Shown: positions 40,658 to 41,684 of the stretch, piece by piece
Position numbering within the stretch: the first letter of the stretch is position 1
Layout of the letters: every line of letters begins with the position of its first letter
Translations under genes and position numbers: made by a program
Source of the DNA: Devosia sp.
GTDB lineage: Bacteria > Pseudomonadota > Alphaproteobacteria > Rhizobiales > Devosiaceae
Direction: 5' to 3'
DNA length: 41,684 bases
Assembly: GCA_015657675.1 (NCBI GenBank)
Contig: JACDQI010000185.1
Coordinates: 1-41,684, forward strand
The notes under the pieces: generated by a model
What the model was told of the DNA's origin: nothing
The model's database searches: none
What the model saw: the letters and a program-made list of their open reading frames with translations, nothing else

Positions 40658-41383
40658 TTATCGCGCCATCACCCGCGACAGCGCGAGCTGGGCGACCGGG
40701 ATGCTCCAGCTGGAGTCAGTCGCACGCATCCGCTTGCAGATATCGTTCCTGCTCGGCGGATAATCGTCAAACCTCCCCGCACGCAGCACTGCCTCCAACT
40801 CGCGATCGCTCGGAGCGACCGCCTTCGCTGTTGGTTTGATGCCGGCAGCCAACGATCCAAACGCTTCGACCAAATCCTCATAGGTCCGTGTCATGCTCGC
40901 GAGCTGCTGTTCAGCCGCGATCGCTTGTTGCTCAGCTATGGTTGCCCGCTCGCGATCGACCAGCATCGTCTCGGATTGCCGGGCAAAAGCCTCGTTGAGT
41001 TCTTCATGGCTGGCAGCCAGGCGAGCATGCTGCTCTTCGGCCTTGCTGGCCCGCTCTTCGGCACCGAAAGCCTGGGCGACATCAGCGTTGAGCGTTTGAA
41101 TCTGGGCCCTGAGCAAAGCGATCTCGCCGGCATATTCCTTTTCGATCCGCAGTGTTGCGAGCTCCAGCACTTTGCGGAGCATCGGCTCGGCGGCCGATTG
41201 AAGCCCAGCCATTGGGTCCGTCGGCTTGCCCTCAGCGCGGAGTCGCGCGTAGGCCTCGTCTCGAAGAGCCAGGACACGGGTCTTGCTACCGCCTAGCCGT
41301 GCCACGATCGCGTCGGCCGAGGGCAAGCGCCCATCGCCGATAAAGCTGGCAACAAGGTCATACACTTCGTCTGCTGTTGGCAC
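40658..41383 (-). CDS. KfrA-like DNA-binding coiled-coil protein
   Basis: A 241-residue protein. The N-terminal ~50 residues (DEVYDLVASFIGDGRLPSAD, AIVARLGGSKTRVLALRDEA) match the KfrA_N DNA-binding domain. Residues about 70-185 form a long alpha-helical coiled coil rich in Ala, Glu and Gln (ELATLRIEKEYAGEIALLRA and on). The C-terminal 50 residues are basic. KfrA of plasmid RK2 represses its own gene and helps plasmid maintenance; chromosomal relatives occur on integrative elements. A palindromic operator sits directly upstream. Confidence 0.85.
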   Translation of the reverse strand: MPTADEVYDLVASFIGDGRLPSADAIVARLGGSKTRVLALRDEAYARLRAEGKPTDPMAGLQSAAEPMLRKVLELATLRIEKEYAGEIALLRAQIQTLNADVAQAFGAEERASKAEEQHARLAASHEELNEAFARQSETMLVDRERATIAEQQAIAAEQQLASMTRTYEDLVEAFGSLAAGIKPTAKAVAPSDRELEAVLRAGRFDDYPPSRNDICKRMRATDSSWSIPVAQLALSRVMAR

Positions 41384-41396
41384 CTGCGCCTCCGAG

Positions 41397-41439
41397 TACC
41401 GATACCGAGTCCCGCATCCACGGTATCGGTATCCGGTAT
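41397..41439. promoter_or_regulatory. Palindromic operator upstream of the KfrA-like gene
   Basis: TACCGATACCG (41397-41407) and CGGTATCGGTA (41421-41431) are perfect 11-base arms with a 13-base spacer. Each arm itself contains a repeated ACCGATACC/GGTATCGGT word, and a further CGGTAT is at 41434-41439. Starting 14 bases before the gene, it is well placed for autoregulation. Confidence 0.7.
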
Positions 41440-41478
41440 TGTGAATTGGTTGAGTTGGTCGGTCGCATTTGAGCGACG

Positions 41479-41684
41479 CTAGTCGAGCTCGTAGCGGGGG
41501 ATCTTCATGACCTCCCGAAAGAGAGCCGTCGCCGGGTAGTCGCCATACTTGGATGCCTCGTCTTCTGGGGTATGTCCCTGCAGGTACCTGCGGATCTCAG
41601 GATCCATGCCGACGGCGCGCGCAACCGTCGTGAAGCGATGCCGCCAGCCATGATCGGGCTGGTCGACGAGCAACTGCAGCCCAA
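41479..41684 (-). CDS. Tyrosine recombinase, C-terminal end (5' part outside window)
   Basis: The frame is open to the window edge. It reads LLVDQPDHGWRHRFTTVARA, then GMDPEIRRYLQGH and ASKYGDYP, which are the HxxR, H/GH and active-site Tyr blocks of a phage-type integrase catalytic domain. The protein ends VMKIPRYELD. It is unrelated in detail to the P4-type integrase at 21621 and closer in type to the fragment at 36050. It suggests another integrated element at the right edge. Confidence 0.85.
   Translation of the reverse strand, partial: GLQLLVDQPDHGWRHRFTTVARAVGMDPEIRRYLQGHTPEDEASKYGDYPATALFREVMKIPRYELD

Noticed and set aside
1-41684. CRISPR arrays, tRNA or rRNA genes
   Set aside because: No regularly spaced repeats and no complete tRNA or rRNA were found; only tRNA-Ser-like end fragments at the att sites.

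Overview
The window looks like chromosomal DNA of a high-GC alphaproteobacterium, probably Hyphomicrobiales and Devosia-like. This rests on codon usage, the gene families, tightly overlapping ATGA/GTGA operons, and a complete astaxanthin-type carotenoid set. The species is inferred from gene content only.

Region 1 (1-7921) is a carbohydrate uptake and catabolism block. It holds the end of a periplasmic sugar-binding protein, a double-domain ABC ATPase, an RbsC-type permease and a LacI regulator. Convergent to these is an FGGY kinase that resembles glycerol kinase but lacks several key active-site residues. An amidohydrolase and an SDR dehydrogenase follow, divergent from the kinase.

Region 2 (8063-17359) is a carotenoid cluster. 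crtY-crtI-crtB on the plus strand converge on a minus-strand operon crtE - ABC ATPase - ABC-2 permease - crtW - crtZ. A type 2 IPP isomerase gene diverges from crtE. Together they would turn IPP into phytoene, lycopene, beta-carotene and then ketolated and hydroxylated products. The ABC exporter inside the operon is unexpected.

Region 3 (17363-21320) has a phosphotransferase-like gene, a DHDPS/KDG-aldolase family gene, an enolase-superfamily (mandelate racemase type) gene broken by one frameshift, and an HNH-like protein. REP-like palindromes lie at 11.7 and 19.2 kb.

Region 4 (about 21459-38503) is an integrated element resembling a P4/PICI-type phage satellite. It carries a P4-type integrase, a Xre-like repressor with two matching operators, small coupled ORFs, a terminase small subunit, a D5/P4-type helicase and an AlpA/excisionase-like protein. 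A 15-bp repeat resembling a tRNA-Ser 3' end flanks it, and the same tandem TTAGGGCG pair occurs near both ends. Inside it is an 11.35-kb block (23809-35156) bounded by perfect 103-bp direct repeats. That block carries a frameshifted prtN-like gene, an Ala-rich protein and nine glycosyltransferase-type genes. This nested structure is the most novel part of the window.

Region 5 (38504-41684) holds decayed gene fragments, a small ORF coupled to a two-TM membrane protein, a KfrA-like coiled-coil protein with a palindromic operator, and the C-terminus of another tyrosine recombinase. It looks like further mobile DNA.

Several otherwise intact genes carry single-base deletions (near 17, 19978, 23998, 24033 and perhaps 34924). 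These could be sequencing or assembly errors or real decay, and should be checked against reads.
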